From the NCBI RefSeq assembly GCF_030546695.1, contig NZ_JAUOTP010000003.1:124001-188000 (forward strand): a DNA stretch of 64,000 nt, written 5' to 3'. Source of the stretch: Sphingomonas natans. Lineage in GTDB: Bacteria > Pseudomonadota > Alphaproteobacteria > Sphingomonadales > Sphingomonadaceae. The notes beneath the pieces were generated by a model. The model was not told the DNA's origin. It was given only the letters and a program-made list of their open reading frames with translations, and searched no databases. Positions 35,328 through 44,302 of this stretch are shown piece after piece. Position 1 is the stretch's first letter, and every line of letters starts with the position of its first letter. Position numbers and translations under genes: made by a program.

Positions 35328-35773
35328 CGAAAATGAAGCGGAACGGCGCCCTCGATCGCGAACCGCATTTCGTGGACACGATCCTCAGATGGCCCGTGAC
35401 TTGGTTTCTGGCTCGCCTAGCGCTGGTGGGGGCCTATCTCCTGGGTGGCATCGTCAAGGCGAGCGACTGGCCGGCCGCAATCGCGGAGCAGGCCCACTTC
35501 GGAATGAACCCTCCGGCGCTATGGGCCGCGCTTACGATCGCAATAGAGTTGGTGGGACCCATCCTCATCCTGACCTGTCGCTTTGTGTGGCTTGGAGCCG
35601 GAATGCTCAGCGTCTTCACACTTTTGGCTGCGGTCACGGCGAACGCCTTCTGGGCGATGCCGCAAGGTCAGGAGCGCTTCATGGCGACGAACGCATTCTT
35701 CGAGCATCTCGGACTTATAGGCGGCTTCGTGCTTGCCGCACTCGTCGCCGAACTCGAGCGGCGGCGTGCGTAG
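35324..35773 (+). CDS. DoxX-like membrane protein
   Basis: The 149-residue protein begins at GTG 35324 (GTGA overlap with the VOC gene). Four hydrophobic segments are visible: WFLARLALVGAYLLGGIVKA, LWAALTIAIELVGPILILT, LGAGMLSVFTLLAAVTANAF and FEHLGLIGGFVLAALVAELE. This is the DoxX/DoxD-like arrangement. The role within the operon may be to support a redox or transport step at the inner membrane, by inference. Its last 8 bp contain the start of the porin gene. Confidence 0.85.
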   Translation: MTKMKRNGALDREPHFVDTILRWPVTWFLARLALVGAYLLGGIVKASDWPAAIAEQAHFGMNPPALWAALTIAIELVGPILILTCRFVWLGAGMLSVFTLLAAVTANAFWAMPQGQERFMATNAFFEHLGLIGGFVLAALVAELERRRA

Positions 35774-37142
35774 GCTCGTCCTCGCCGCTCTAGCAATCTC
35801 TTCACCGGCAGTGGCGCAGCAGCGCGAGGCCTGGGAACCGCCGACGCTCACCACGACCCGATACGACGAGGATTGGTCCAGCCTGGCCGATGTCCAGCGG
35901 CGGGACGGCCGTTGGCCTGAACCTCTCAAATACATCCCGCTAGGAGGGGCCGCCTACGCGACCGTAGGAGCCGAGCTCCGCGTCCGGGACGAGAGCTTCC
36001 AGAACAATCTCTGGGGGGGTGCCGACGCCCCAAACGACAGCTATCAGTGGATCCGGCTTGTCCCCAGCGCCGACATACACGTCGGGCGTTTTCGGGCCTT
36101 CGTCCAGCCCATCGCGGCCTATGCGATCGGCGTCGCACCGTCTGCGGGGCCAGTCGATCAAACCCGGCTCGATCTTCTTCAGGGCTTTGCGGACATCCGC
36201 TTCGGGGAAGCGCGGACGGGGGACGCCGATGGGACGGGGATCACGTTGCGTGCCGGCCGACAGATGATCGCGTTGGGAACAGAGCGTCTGATCGGAACGC
36301 GATATGGTCCAAACGTTCCTCTCGCCTTCGATGGGTTCAGGGCTTTGGCGTCCCTCAATGGGACCAAGCTGAGCATGTTTGCCGTCCGACCCGTTCAACC
36401 GGGAAGCGGAACGTTCGACGACCGCAGGTCCCGCGCCAAGTTGCTTTGGGGCGCCTATGCCAATCGCGGCGGTCTCGATCTCTACTATTTAGGCTACCGC
36501 AACCAACAGGCTCGCTCCGGCGGCCTGACCGGGAGCGAGAGACGGCACACACTGGGCGCGCGCTTCTTCGGAAACCAGAGCGGATGGCACTGGAATGTCG
36601 AAGGGGCCTACCAGTTCGGACGCTTCTCCGGCGAGACGATCTCCGCCTGGACCGTTGGAACCGAGTTCGGCCACCGCTTCGCATCGATCGCAGGCCAGCC
36701 GGACGCGGTGATGCGCTTCAACGTGGTCAGCGGAGACAAGCGCCCCGGCGGTCGCCTCGGCACCTTCAATGCGATGTTTCCCAAAGGAAAATACTTCGGG
36801 GAGCTGTCGCCCGTAGGCCCTTACAACATTGTCTCGCTGAATCCCCGCGTCGGCATGGGCCTCGGTAGCAACGTGTCCGCTAGCATCGCCAGCATGGTTT
36901 ACTGGCGTTATTCGCGGCGCGACGGCATCTACGACGTGCCCGGTAATCTCGTTAGAGCGGCCGACGGTGCGACCGCCAAGTTCATCGGCAGCGAGGCAGA
37001 GGCGACTCTTGCTTGGCAGGCGACTCCGGAGCTGGAGCTTTCGACTTCGATGTCGGTGTTCGGACCGGGCAGGTTTATCAAGCAGACCGGCGCCTCCCGA
37101 ACGATCGGAATGCTCGGTCTTGAAGCGAACTTCCGCTTCTGA
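35766..37142 (+). CDS. Alginate-export-type outer membrane channel
   Basis: The product has 458 residues from GTG 35766, which gives a clean signal peptide (RRLVLAALAISSPAVAQQ); the longer frame would put the signal inside. The mature part begins YDEDWSSLADVQRRDGRWPE and continues as alternating strands typical of an outer-membrane beta barrel, ending in the aromatic GLEANFRF. The motifs KYIPLGGAAYATVGAELRVR, ITLRAGRQMIALGTERLIGT and VPLAFDGFRA belong to the alginate export (AlgE-like, DUF1302-neighbour) family. It probably lets the operon's substrate cross the outer membrane. No alginate genes are nearby, so the family name should not be taken as the substrate. Confidence 0.9.
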   Translation: MRRLVLAALAISSPAVAQQREAWEPPTLTTTRYDEDWSSLADVQRRDGRWPEPLKYIPLGGAAYATVGAELRVRDESFQNNLWGGADAPNDSYQWIRLVPSADIHVGRFRAFVQPIAAYAIGVAPSAGPVDQTRLDLLQGFADIRFGEARTGDADGTGITLRAGRQMIALGTERLIGTRYGPNVPLAFDGFRALASLNGTKLSMFAVRPVQPGSGTFDDRRSRAKLLWGAYANRGGLDLYYLGYRNQQARSGGLTGSERRHTLGARFFGNQSGWHWNVEGAYQFGRFSGETISAWTVGTEFGHRFASIAGQPDAVMRFNVVSGDKRPGGRLGTFNAMFPKGKYFGELSPVGPYNIVSLNPRVGMGLGSNVSASIASMVYWRYSRRDGIYDVPGNLVRAADGATAKFIGSEAEATLAWQATPELELSTSMSVFGPGRFIKQTGASRTIGMLGLEANFRF

Positions 37143-37151
37143 GGAGAAGAC

Positions 37152-37850
37152 ATGGCGACCAAGCCCCCACCCGCAACGCCGCCCCTGGCATGGCTGCTGC
37201 TGATGCTTTCGGCCACGACCGGACTTGTCGATGCGGCCAGCATCCTGGGTCTCGGTAAGGTGTTCACGGCGAACATGACTGGAAACATCGTGTTCCTCGG
37301 CTTCGCCGCCGCGGGCGCGCCGGGCTTCACCTGGCAACCCTACGTGGTCGCGTTGCTCACGTTCATGGCCGGAGCTCTCGTCGCGGGGCGGCTCGCGGTT
37401 TCGCAGAACGGCAAGCCGCTGAGGGGCTGGCTCATCCGATCGGCCTTGGTGGAGACGGCTCTGCTCTGGATCGCAGCGGGTGTAGCCTTAGGACTCGAAC
37501 TCGGAAGCCCCGATCCCGCGCGCGTCTTCGCGATCATCGCGTTGACGGCGATAGCGATGGGGTTCCGCAATGCGACGATCCGGCAGTTGAAGGTCCCCGA
37601 TCTCACGACGACAGTTCTGACACTGACAATCACCGGCATCGCGGCCGACTCCGCACTTGCCGGCGGCACCAACCCAAATTGGATACGCCGCTTCGGCGCC
37701 GTCGCAGCGATTTTCGCAGGAGCGACGATCGGCGCGCTATTGATCAGCAGATTTGGCCTGACAGCGCCGCTTGCGCTGGCCGGTGCGGCCGTCTTGATCG
37801 GCACCCTTATCTGCGTGCGGCACGAGACCCCTCAATCCACGACGCACTGA
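37152..37850 (+). CDS. YoaK/DUF1275 family membrane protein
   Basis: The product has 232 residues, with GAGGAGA upstream of ATG 37152. About six hydrophobic segments and the motif TGLVDAASILGLGKVFTANM, then TGNIVFLGFA, identify the DUF1275 (YoaK) family, presumed transporters of unknown substrate. It is the last gene of the seven-gene coupled operon, 9 bp behind the porin. If the operon forms a pathway, this would be the inner-membrane transport candidate. Confidence 0.92.
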   Translation: MATKPPPATPPLAWLLLMLSATTGLVDAASILGLGKVFTANMTGNIVFLGFAAAGAPGFTWQPYVVALLTFMAGALVAGRLAVSQNGKPLRGWLIRSALVETALLWIAAGVALGLELGSPDPARVFAIIALTAIAMGFRNATIRQLKVPDLTTTVLTLTITGIAADSALAGGTNPNWIRRFGAVAAIFAGATIGALLISRFGLTAPLALAGAAVLIGTLICVRHETPQSTTH

Positions 37851-37897
37851 GTAAGAAGCAACAAAGAACGCGGCGTGCGAGGCAATCACTTCGGCTC

Positions 37898-38419
37898 TTA
37901 GCCCCTCGAAGCTCCGGGGCGAGTGGTCTGCTTCGACCAATGGGTTATGCCAAGTCTCGCCGGTAGCTGACGCAGAACCGCATCAAGCTCGTGGCCCGGT
38001 CCGCTCTGACAGCCGCTTCGGTGAGTTGCCATCGACGCGCCTTCCTTCGGATCGATCCATGAAATCGTATAGAGGGGCGTGTCGGATACTGCTGCCGCGC
38101 ACTCGATCTCCACCATCTTGCCGGCGGCGGGGCGGTAAGGGGCAAGATCGGCGACTAGCGAAAGGTAAGTCTGCACGCTCGCCTTTCGCGCCCGCAGTCC
38201 GAGCTCCGCGGTGTGCCGGTCTCCGTTGTAAATAATCTCTCCATCAGGCGCGATCTTGATGTCGTATACAGGGCAGAAGCCGAAGCACGGGCCAACCGAG
38301 ATTGCGAGTGTGACTGAAGCGCTCGGCGTGCCCGCCCCTGGGACATTGGGCGAGACGCTGCTTGCGCATCCGCCGAGCGCCAACAATCCGGCGGTCATCA
38401 ATGCCCTTGAGACGATCAT
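37898..38419 (-). CDS. DUF6438-type lipoprotein
   Basis: The 173-residue product has a lipoprotein signal (RALMTAGLLALGGCASS, lipobox LGGC). The domain follows: SVGPCFGFCPVYDIKIAPDG, IIYNGDRHTAELG, and a later pair of Cys (IECAAAV, RSGCQSGPG). This corresponds to the DUF6438 family, periplasmic proteins of unknown role. It overlaps the upstream secreted protein gene by 4 bp, so both are made together. Confidence 0.82.
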   Translation of the reverse strand: MIVSRALMTAGLLALGGCASSVSPNVPGAGTPSASVTLAISVGPCFGFCPVYDIKIAPDGEIIYNGDRHTAELGLRARKASVQTYLSLVADLAPYRPAAGKMVEIECAAAVSDTPLYTISWIDPKEGASMATHRSGCQSGPGHELDAVLRQLPARLGITHWSKQTTRPGASRG

Positions 38420-38871
38420 CGATTCCTGAACTCCTTCATCCCTTCAGGGAGCATGTTGGCTGTGCAGTATCGATAGGAGACGCCCCTTTTCCCAAACGAC
38501 AGGCGAAAGTTTAGAGCGTCGCTCACTGTTACGACCTGATGTTGAAGACCTAGGGGCGCTTCGCCCGCTCCCGCGTCGATGCAGGATTGTGTCACCGTGT
38601 ATCGATTTCCTCGCCGCGTCCGCACATTCGCCCGACATGCTCTGACGTGAGCCCCGCTAAGGCCGCGTCCGTCATATCTCAGTATTGCGGCATTCGGGGC
38701 GGTTTTGCAGTCGACACCGGTCTGAACATAGATTCCGGGTTTCAGACGATACACGCCCCCAGGTTGCGGCGAGGTGTCTACGCTCGCCACGAGCGGCAAA
38801 CCGACCGTCAGCGAAGATAATGCTGCCACCAATCGGCAGATGCTCGATCTTGTCACGCTGTCGCTCCGCAA
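38416..38871 (-). CDS. Secreted hypothetical protein
   Basis: The 151-residue product has a likely signal peptide (ICRLVAALSSLTVGLPLVAS). The mature part reads PGGVYRLKPGIYVQTGVDCK with five Cys in all, LRYDGRGLSG, and ends YRYCTANMLPEGMKEFRNR. I do not recognise a family. The even spacing of Cys suggests disulphide bonds in the periplasm. It is coupled to the DUF6438 lipoprotein downstream. Confidence 0.7.
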   Translation of the reverse strand: MRSDSVTRSSICRLVAALSSLTVGLPLVASVDTSPQPGGVYRLKPGIYVQTGVDCKTAPNAAILRYDGRGLSGAHVRACRANVRTRRGNRYTVTQSCIDAGAGEAPLGLQHQVVTVSDALNFRLSFGKRGVSYRYCTANMLPEGMKEFRNR

Positions 38872-38948
38872 ACATGTCGGCAGACCAAGCTAGACGGAGA
38901 CATCGCACATGTGCCTTGCATGCGATCCGATAGATGAGGTGGGCGAGA

Positions 38949-41918
38949 CTAGCCTTCCTTGCCCGCCGGGCTGTTCACACATGCAATCCGGGTTGGAATC
39001 TCTAGACGTATCAAGGTGCCGCCACCCTCTCGATCTTCAATTCTGAGGGAACCGCCCATTCTGTCCATCCGCTCTCGCATGCCGATCAGGCCGTAATGGC
39101 CGTCGCGGCTTCCTTCGATCTTCACGACAGTCGGAAGCCCCGTTCCGTCGTCCTCAACAATCACAAGAAGCTCTTTGCGCTCGAAGGCCAAGCTCAGGGT
39201 GATCGTCGTCGCGTGCGCATGCCGCACGGCGTTCGATAGCGCTTCCGTAACCACGCGATCGATTTCGTCCGCGATGGTGGCGATCACTGGCCTAGGTGTT
39301 CCCTTCGCCACAAGGTCCCGGCGCAACGGCGGCTCGACGACCCGCTTTAGCGTCTTCTCAAGGGTTGCTTGCAATCCCACTGGTCCCGAGAGTTCCCTAA
39401 GATCACGAACGCGGTCTCGGCTCTCGATCAGCACGTCATCCGCTCTATCCAAAGCGCCTTCCATGGCATCGCGCGCGGCCGATCCCTTTGGCAGCTGAAC
39501 GAGCACAGACTGGAACCGGAGCATCAGGCCTTGGAAGCCCTGAAGAAGTGTGTCGTGCAACTCTCGCGCTATCCGCTCACGCTCCTGCATCCTGTCCTCG
39601 ATCCGCCGACGCGCCGCGAGCGTCTCGGCTTGAGATTGCCAGCGCGCGAGTGCCACAAGGATGCTACCTGCGATAAGAACCAGTAGCGCCTTGAACCACT
39701 CGGTCTGCCAGAAGAAGGGGACGATCGTGAACGAGATCGTCTGGCCGATCGTGTTCCACACGCCATCCGAGTTGGCGGCTATCACGCGAAAGAAATAGCG
39801 CCCCGGCGCCAGCCCGGTATAAATCGCCTGCCGCCTGTTTCCGCCTTCAATCCAGCCGGCGTCGACTCCGCTTAGACGGTAGCGATAGCGGTTTTTTGCC
39901 GCATCCGTCAGACCGAGCCCTACAAATCCGATTTGGAGCCGGGTCGTGCCGGCCGGCAGGCTTGCCACGTTGATGGGATAGCTTCGCCCATTAGCCTCGA
40001 AGGAGGTGACATGAACGGGAGGAGGCAGCATGTTGCGTGAGACACGATTAGAATCAATCCGAGCTATCCCTTGGTTCGTTGCAAACCAGAGCTGACCGGC
40101 TGCATCGACTTTCGCGTCCGAGGACAAGAGAACGTTAGAGCGCCCCAACAGGCCTTCGGTGCGGCCGATCGGCGTGATCGGCACGGCTTTGCCGGGCCGC
40201 TCGAAGGCTTCACTCAAGTCGCCCGAGGAGACCCGCACGATGCCGCCCGATCCGATGATCCACGTGTCGCGGCCGAGCACGGCCAACCCCAGCGTCTGTG
40301 TCAGCCAAGGATATGTCCCTGCGCTCAGGGTCGAGAACTTTCGCCCGTCGTAGCGAGTGAGCCCAGCTTCGCCTCCAAAATACCAGAATGCTCCGGTCCG
40401 CTGGATCAACTTGATGTCGCCGGCTTGCAGTTTGTCCCTCGGGACAAGAATATGCTCCCCGTGTTCGTCCAGGGCCAGAAGGCCTATCGGGGGCATGTAG
40501 GCGACAAGGCGTCCAACACCCGCATCCACGATAACGGCAACACCCGACCACTTTTTCTCCTGAACCCATCGGTCGGCTTCACGGCGGAAGATGCCGACTG
40601 TCGGCACAGCTTCGCGGATAACGCCGTCCGGACCGATCGCGCACGCCAACGAACTTAACCCGCGTGAAAACGCTGGCTCGTGCGTAACGATGGCTCGGTC
40701 ATTAGCGACCCTGACGGAGCCCGCATTGGTCGTCGCCCAGACCAGGCCGCCTGGCCCTGAGCAGATCGCGCTTACCGTGCCTTCGGTCTTGAAGAAACGC
40801 CTGCCCGCGGCTGAAATCGAATAGATACCCTTATCTGTGGCAGCGAAGACCGCCGGATCGGAACCTGTTCGCTGCGCGAGCCCTGCCGTCAGTCTGCCGT
40901 CCATCGCCTCCACGGCAATGGCGGAGCGCGCGAACCTTTCTAGACCGGTATCCGCGCCACCCCAGATGTTTCCCTCGCGGTCGCGAAAGAGTGCCTGAAG
41001 GTGAACATCGTCTGACACGACGGGAGGCGAAGCAGAGTCACCGGGGGCCCATCGCAACAAGCCTCTCGCTTCGCCAGCAATCCAGATGCGCCCGTCGTCG
41101 TCGGCAAGCAGCGCGTGCTGGCCGGTAAAAGCTCCTCCGTCCGCTCCCTCCATATCGAGCCGCGCTACGGCACCCGCTGCAGTCAGTTCGTAGAGATGCG
41201 AATTGTTCACGAACCAAAGTGCGCCGGGCGCTTGTTGGAGAAATGCCGTTGTCTGGTTAGCCTCTACCGCCACCCTGCTCGGGCGAGACTTTCCTGGTAT
41301 CCAGTGGAAGAGCGCGTTGAAATGGGCCGCCCACAACGAGCCATCCGCGGCGGCAAAAGCACCATGTAGCGGTGTTGGATCTACGCCGTCTTTGGTTAGC
41401 CGGACGCTCCATTTCCCATTGATGAAATGATAGATTTGGTTGCCGAAGCCGCTGCTGACTGCCACCCAGATGTCGCCCTTGGGTCCGACGGTAATGTCAA
41501 ATACAGCGCCCCTGAGATTCTTGAGGGCCACGCCGTCCAAACGGCCGTGATGATATCTGGCGATCCCGCCGAACCTGTAACCGACCCAGAGCGAGCCGTC
41601 AGGTGCTGCTGCCAGCGCCGTGATCTGCTGGCTGCGCCAGCGGTCGAAGAGCGATGGCTCCACGTGGGAAAAGGAAAGCCCGTCGAACCGATACAGCCCA
41701 AGCCCCGAACCCAACCAAAGGTAGCCATCCTTTGTCTGTGCGATCGCCCGAACGTTAGGTGGGGCGCCCTCAGCAGCGGTCCAGCGCGTGCGGTGATACC
41801 CGCGAACACCCTCGGCCCAGGCGGCATCAAACAAAGGTGATCCAATGATGATGAGAAGCAAAATAAGGCGTAACAGGCGATGCACCCTCGGATGCATCTC
41901 GAGATAAGATTTAGACAT
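38949..41918 (-). CDS. Reg_prop/Y_Y_Y hybrid-free sensor histidine kinase
   Basis: The 989-residue protein has a signal/anchor (LLRLILLLIIIGSPLFDAAW), then many propeller blades to about residue 640 (GYLWLGSGLGLYRFDGLSF, LWVGYRFGGIARYHHG, LWFATNQGIARIDS). A Y_Y_Y domain (RYRLSGVDAGWIEGGNRRQA, IYTGLAPGRYFFRVIAANSD) is followed by a membrane segment (ALLVLIAGSILVALARW). HisKA_3 reads RERIARELHDTLLQGFQGLM with His788, and the HATPase_c domain carries VEDDGTGLP and GLIGMRERM. No response regulator is next to it. Its start overlaps the end of the TMEM175-type channel gene by 8 bp. ATG 41897 is an alternative start. Confidence 0.94.
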   Translation of the reverse strand: MSKSYLEMHPRVHRLLRLILLLIIIGSPLFDAAWAEGVRGYHRTRWTAAEGAPPNVRAIAQTKDGYLWLGSGLGLYRFDGLSFSHVEPSLFDRWRSQQITALAAAPDGSLWVGYRFGGIARYHHGRLDGVALKNLRGAVFDITVGPKGDIWVAVSSGFGNQIYHFINGKWSVRLTKDGVDPTPLHGAFAAADGSLWAAHFNALFHWIPGKSRPSRVAVEANQTTAFLQQAPGALWFVNNSHLYELTAAGAVARLDMEGADGGAFTGQHALLADDDGRIWIAGEARGLLRWAPGDSASPPVVSDDVHLQALFRDREGNIWGGADTGLERFARSAIAVEAMDGRLTAGLAQRTGSDPAVFAATDKGIYSISAAGRRFFKTEGTVSAICSGPGGLVWATTNAGSVRVANDRAIVTHEPAFSRGLSSLACAIGPDGVIREAVPTVGIFRREADRWVQEKKWSGVAVIVDAGVGRLVAYMPPIGLLALDEHGEHILVPRDKLQAGDIKLIQRTGAFWYFGGEAGLTRYDGRKFSTLSAGTYPWLTQTLGLAVLGRDTWIIGSGGIVRVSSGDLSEAFERPGKAVPITPIGRTEGLLGRSNVLLSSDAKVDAAGQLWFATNQGIARIDSNRVSRNMLPPPVHVTSFEANGRSYPINVASLPAGTTRLQIGFVGLGLTDAAKNRYRYRLSGVDAGWIEGGNRRQAIYTGLAPGRYFFRVIAANSDGVWNTIGQTISFTIVPFFWQTEWFKALLVLIAGSILVALARWQSQAETLAARRRIEDRMQERERIARELHDTLLQGFQGLMLRFQSVLVQLPKGSAARDAMEGALDRADDVLIESRDRVRDLRELSGPVGLQATLEKTLKRVVEPPLRRDLVAKGTPRPVIATIADEIDRVVTEALSNAVRHAHATTITLSLAFERKELLVIVEDDGTGLPTVVKIEGSRDGHYGLIGMRERMDRMGGSLRIEDREGGGTLIRLEIPTRIACVNSPAGKEG

Positions 41919-42492
41919 CGCGGTCTAGTTCCCGCGCGATCCGCCGATCGGGAATCAGCCAGAGCGCTACGACGCAGATATATAGCGCGATCGCAATCCA
42001 GCGGCTCACGTAGGCTAGCGGAACCGCAACACAGTAGATCGCGATGCTACCCCATCCCTTCCAGTCGTGCTTGATGGCTCGTGCCACAGGCGACTGAGGT
42101 CCGTTGCAGGCTATGATGGCTCGCTCCGTTAGCTCATATCCGATCGACGCCATTCCGAGCACTATGCCGTAGGCGGCGGTCGCGCCGGCAGCGAAGCCGC
42201 TGTCGTCCAGCCAGCGGATTACGAACGGGACGAGGCTCAGCCAGAACAGCAGGAAGAGATTTGCCCACAAGACGCGCCCGTCGATCCGGTCCGTGGCATG
42301 CAGCATGTGGTGGTGATTGTTCCAATAAAGGCCGACGTTGATGAAGCTGAGCAAGTAGGCAAGGAGAACGGGCGCGCCCCCGGCGAGGCCGCTCAAGTCG
42401 CCGCCGTGCGGTACCTTCAGCTCGAGCACCATTATCGTGATGATGATCGCGACGACCCCATCAGTGAATGCCTCTAGACGGCCGGTCTTCAT
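41911..42492 (-). CDS. TMEM175/DUF1211-type potassium channel protein
   Basis: The 193-residue protein opens with the family's pore helix: RLEAFTDGVVAIIITIMVLE, a variant of the RxxxFSD motif with Thr in place of Ser. Further helices follow (APVLLAYLLSFINVGLYWNN, HHHMLHATDRIDGRVLWANL, FLLFWLSLVPFVIRWL and two near the end), six in total. Prokaryotic TMEM175 proteins are K+-selective leak channels with one such repeat, forming tetramers. It lies between the LysR gene (12 bp) and the sensor kinase, whose start lies inside its last codons. Confidence 0.9.
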   Translation of the reverse strand: MKTGRLEAFTDGVVAIIITIMVLELKVPHGGDLSGLAGGAPVLLAYLLSFINVGLYWNNHHHMLHATDRIDGRVLWANLFLLFWLSLVPFVIRWLDDSGFAAGATAAYGIVLGMASIGYELTERAIIACNGPQSPVARAIKHDWKGWGSIAIYCVAVPLAYVSRWIAIALYICVVALWLIPDRRIARELDRDV

Positions 42493-42504
42493 GAGCGCAC
42501 CGCC

Positions 42505-43434
42505 TCAGACATCGGCCGCACCAGGGATGTCCGCGTCCGCGCGGCCCCGTTCGACGAGTTCGTTCACCAGCCACGTGCCTGCGGGACCCGGCGGCCGATC
42601 TCGGCGCCAGATCCCCGAGAAGCGATACATGCCGCCCGGATCATCCGGCATTACGAGCCGCTTCAAAGTGCCGGCGATCAGGTCCGGCTCGATGAGCGGG
42701 AGCGGCATGTTGCCCCAGCCGATCCCTTCCCGAAGGAGTTGGTGCTTGGCGCCGAGATCGGCCAAGCGCCATGTGCGCGGGCTTAGCACAGCGAAATCCC
42801 GGCCTGATGTCAGAGGTGAGCGGTCGGTGAGCACCAGTTGGACATGATCGCGCCCGGCCCCCGCCGGGATGTGCTCGAAAAGCGCCAGCGGATGATCGGG
42901 CGCGGCCACCGGCACCATCGCGACGCTACCCGCGGCAGACGCGGATAGCCCCTCTAATCCGCTCCCGATCGGCCCGGATAAACCGATTACGGCCCTGCCC
43001 TCCAGAACGTGCGATGCGACCGCGCCGAGCGCTTCGACATGCAAACGCAAGGTCACTGTCGGAAAGGACGTCGCGAAGGCGCGTAGCACTTCTCCGAGCC
43101 GTCGTGCTGGTAGCATAACGTCGACGGCGAGATGGACCTCAGCCTCCAGGCCGTCCAAGAGTCCCTTTACCTTGGCCTTGAGTCCATCGACGCCGACAGC
43201 GACGGCCCGTGCCTCTGCGAGAACCGCTCGTCCCGCTTCGGTCAGGACCGGACGGCGGGTACCCTCGCGCTCGAAGAGCAGCACACCAAGCTGCGCCTCG
43301 AGATTGGAGATGCCGTAACTTATGACAGAGACGGCTCGGTGAAGGGTTCGGCCAGCTGCTGCGAAGCTGCCCGTGTCGACGACGGTCAAGAAAATACGAA
43401 GCTGGTCGAACGTTGGCGTTCCAGGATCGCTCAT
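42505..43434 (-). CDS. LysR family transcriptional regulator
   Basis: The product has 309 residues. The N-terminal helix-turn-helix reads FDQLRIFLTVVDTGSFAAAG, RTLHRAVSVISYGISNLEAQ, LGVLLFEREG. The effector domain begins near residue 92 (VHLAVDVMLPARRLGEVLRA). It is divergent from the pirin gene with 109 bp between and is followed 12 bp later by the TMEM175-type gene. LysR/pirin divergent pairs are common, so pirin is its likeliest target. Confidence 0.93.
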   Translation of the reverse strand: MSDPGTPTFDQLRIFLTVVDTGSFAAAGRTLHRAVSVISYGISNLEAQLGVLLFEREGTRRPVLTEAGRAVLAEARAVAVGVDGLKAKVKGLLDGLEAEVHLAVDVMLPARRLGEVLRAFATSFPTVTLRLHVEALGAVASHVLEGRAVIGLSGPIGSGLEGLSASAAGSVAMVPVAAPDHPLALFEHIPAGAGRDHVQLVLTDRSPLTSGRDFAVLSPRTWRLADLGAKHQLLREGIGWGNMPLPLIEPDLIAGTLKRLVMPDDPGGMYRFSGIWRRDRPPGPAGTWLVNELVERGRADADIPGAADV

Positions 43435-43543
43435 TTCAATTCCATCGAAGGTTATTGGCGACTTTATTCGGCTGATGTGAAAAGCGGCGCCCGCCTACAT
43501 CACCTCCATCGGCCGGCAATCGCAGCGGCCATGGAGACAAGCC

Positions 43544-44245
43544 ATGATCGAACTTCGACCCTTCAAGAGCCTCGGCGGCGCGAACCATGGTTGGCTCGAT
43601 GCCAAGCACCACTTCTCCTTCGCCAACTACTACGATGCGACCCGCACCAACTGGGGCAACCTGCGCGTTTGGAACGACGACACCATTGCCCCGCAGAGCG
43701 GCTTCCCGCCGCATCCGCACCGCGACATGGAGATCATCACCTATGTTCGTGAGGGCGCGATCACGCACCAGGACAACCTCGGCAACGCCGGTCGCACTGA
43801 AGCAGGTGACGTCCAGGTTATGAGCGCTGGCACCGGGATCGCGCATTCCGAGTGGAACAAGGAAGACGAGACCACCAAGATCTTCCAGATCTGGATTCAG
43901 CCTACGCGCTCCGGCGAGAAGCCCAGTTGGGGCGCCCGACCCTTCCCTAAGGGCGAGCGGTCCGGACAATTCGTAGTCCTTGCCTCGGGGTTCGCGAACG
44001 ACAATGACGCGCTGCCGATCCGCACCGATGCGCGGGTCGTCGGAGCTTCGTTGAAGGCCGGGGAGAGCGCCGAGTACGCGCTCGGCATGGACCGTCGAGC
44101 CTACCTTGTGCCGGCGACCGGAGCGCTCGAGATCGACGGCCTGCGCGTTAATGCGCGGGATGGTGTCGCAATCCGCGATCTCGATGTTTTGCGAGTAACC
44201 GCAATTGAAGACAGCGAACTCGTTCTCGTCGATGCTGCGGCCTGA
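43544..44245 (+). CDS. Pirin family protein
   Basis: The 233-residue protein has the two-cupin pirin fold. Metal ligands are visible in FPPHPHRDMEIITYVREGAI and HQDNLGNAG, with the later MSAGTGIAHSEWNKEDETTK. The second cupin runs from about residue 140 (GQFVVLASGFANDNDALPIR). Bacterial pirins of the YhhW group show quercetinase-like dioxygenase activity or act as redox sensors. AGACAAGCC precedes the ATG. A strong intrinsic terminator follows 22 bp after the stop. Confidence 0.94.
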   Translation: MIELRPFKSLGGANHGWLDAKHHFSFANYYDATRTNWGNLRVWNDDTIAPQSGFPPHPHRDMEIITYVREGAITHQDNLGNAGRTEAGDVQVMSAGTGIAHSEWNKEDETTKIFQIWIQPTRSGEKPSWGARPFPKGERSGQFVVLASGFANDNDALPIRTDARVVGASLKAGESAEYALGMDRRAYLVPATGALEIDGLRVNARDGVAIRDLDVLRVTAIEDSELVLVDAAA

Positions 44246-44267
44246 CAACCGAGCAGGCTTTAAGATG

Positions 44268-44302
44268 GGAGCTGTGCCTGTGTGCGCAGCTCCTTTTCTT
44301 TT
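44268..44302 (+). terminator. Intrinsic terminator of the pirin gene
   Basis: A 10 bp stem (GGAGCTGTGC paired with GCGCAGCTCC, one G-T pair) closes a six-base loop and is followed directly by TTTTCTTTT. The pattern and position 22 bp after the pirin stop are those of a rho-independent terminator. Confidence 0.88.

Noticed and set aside
35733-35765. Earlier ATG for the outer-membrane channel
   Set aside because: It would place 11 polar residues before the signal peptide; GTG 35766 starts exactly at the basic residues of the signal.
36489-37337. A 282-residue minus-strand frame over the porin gene
   Set aside because: Antisense of the beta-barrel gene, no start signal, no domain.
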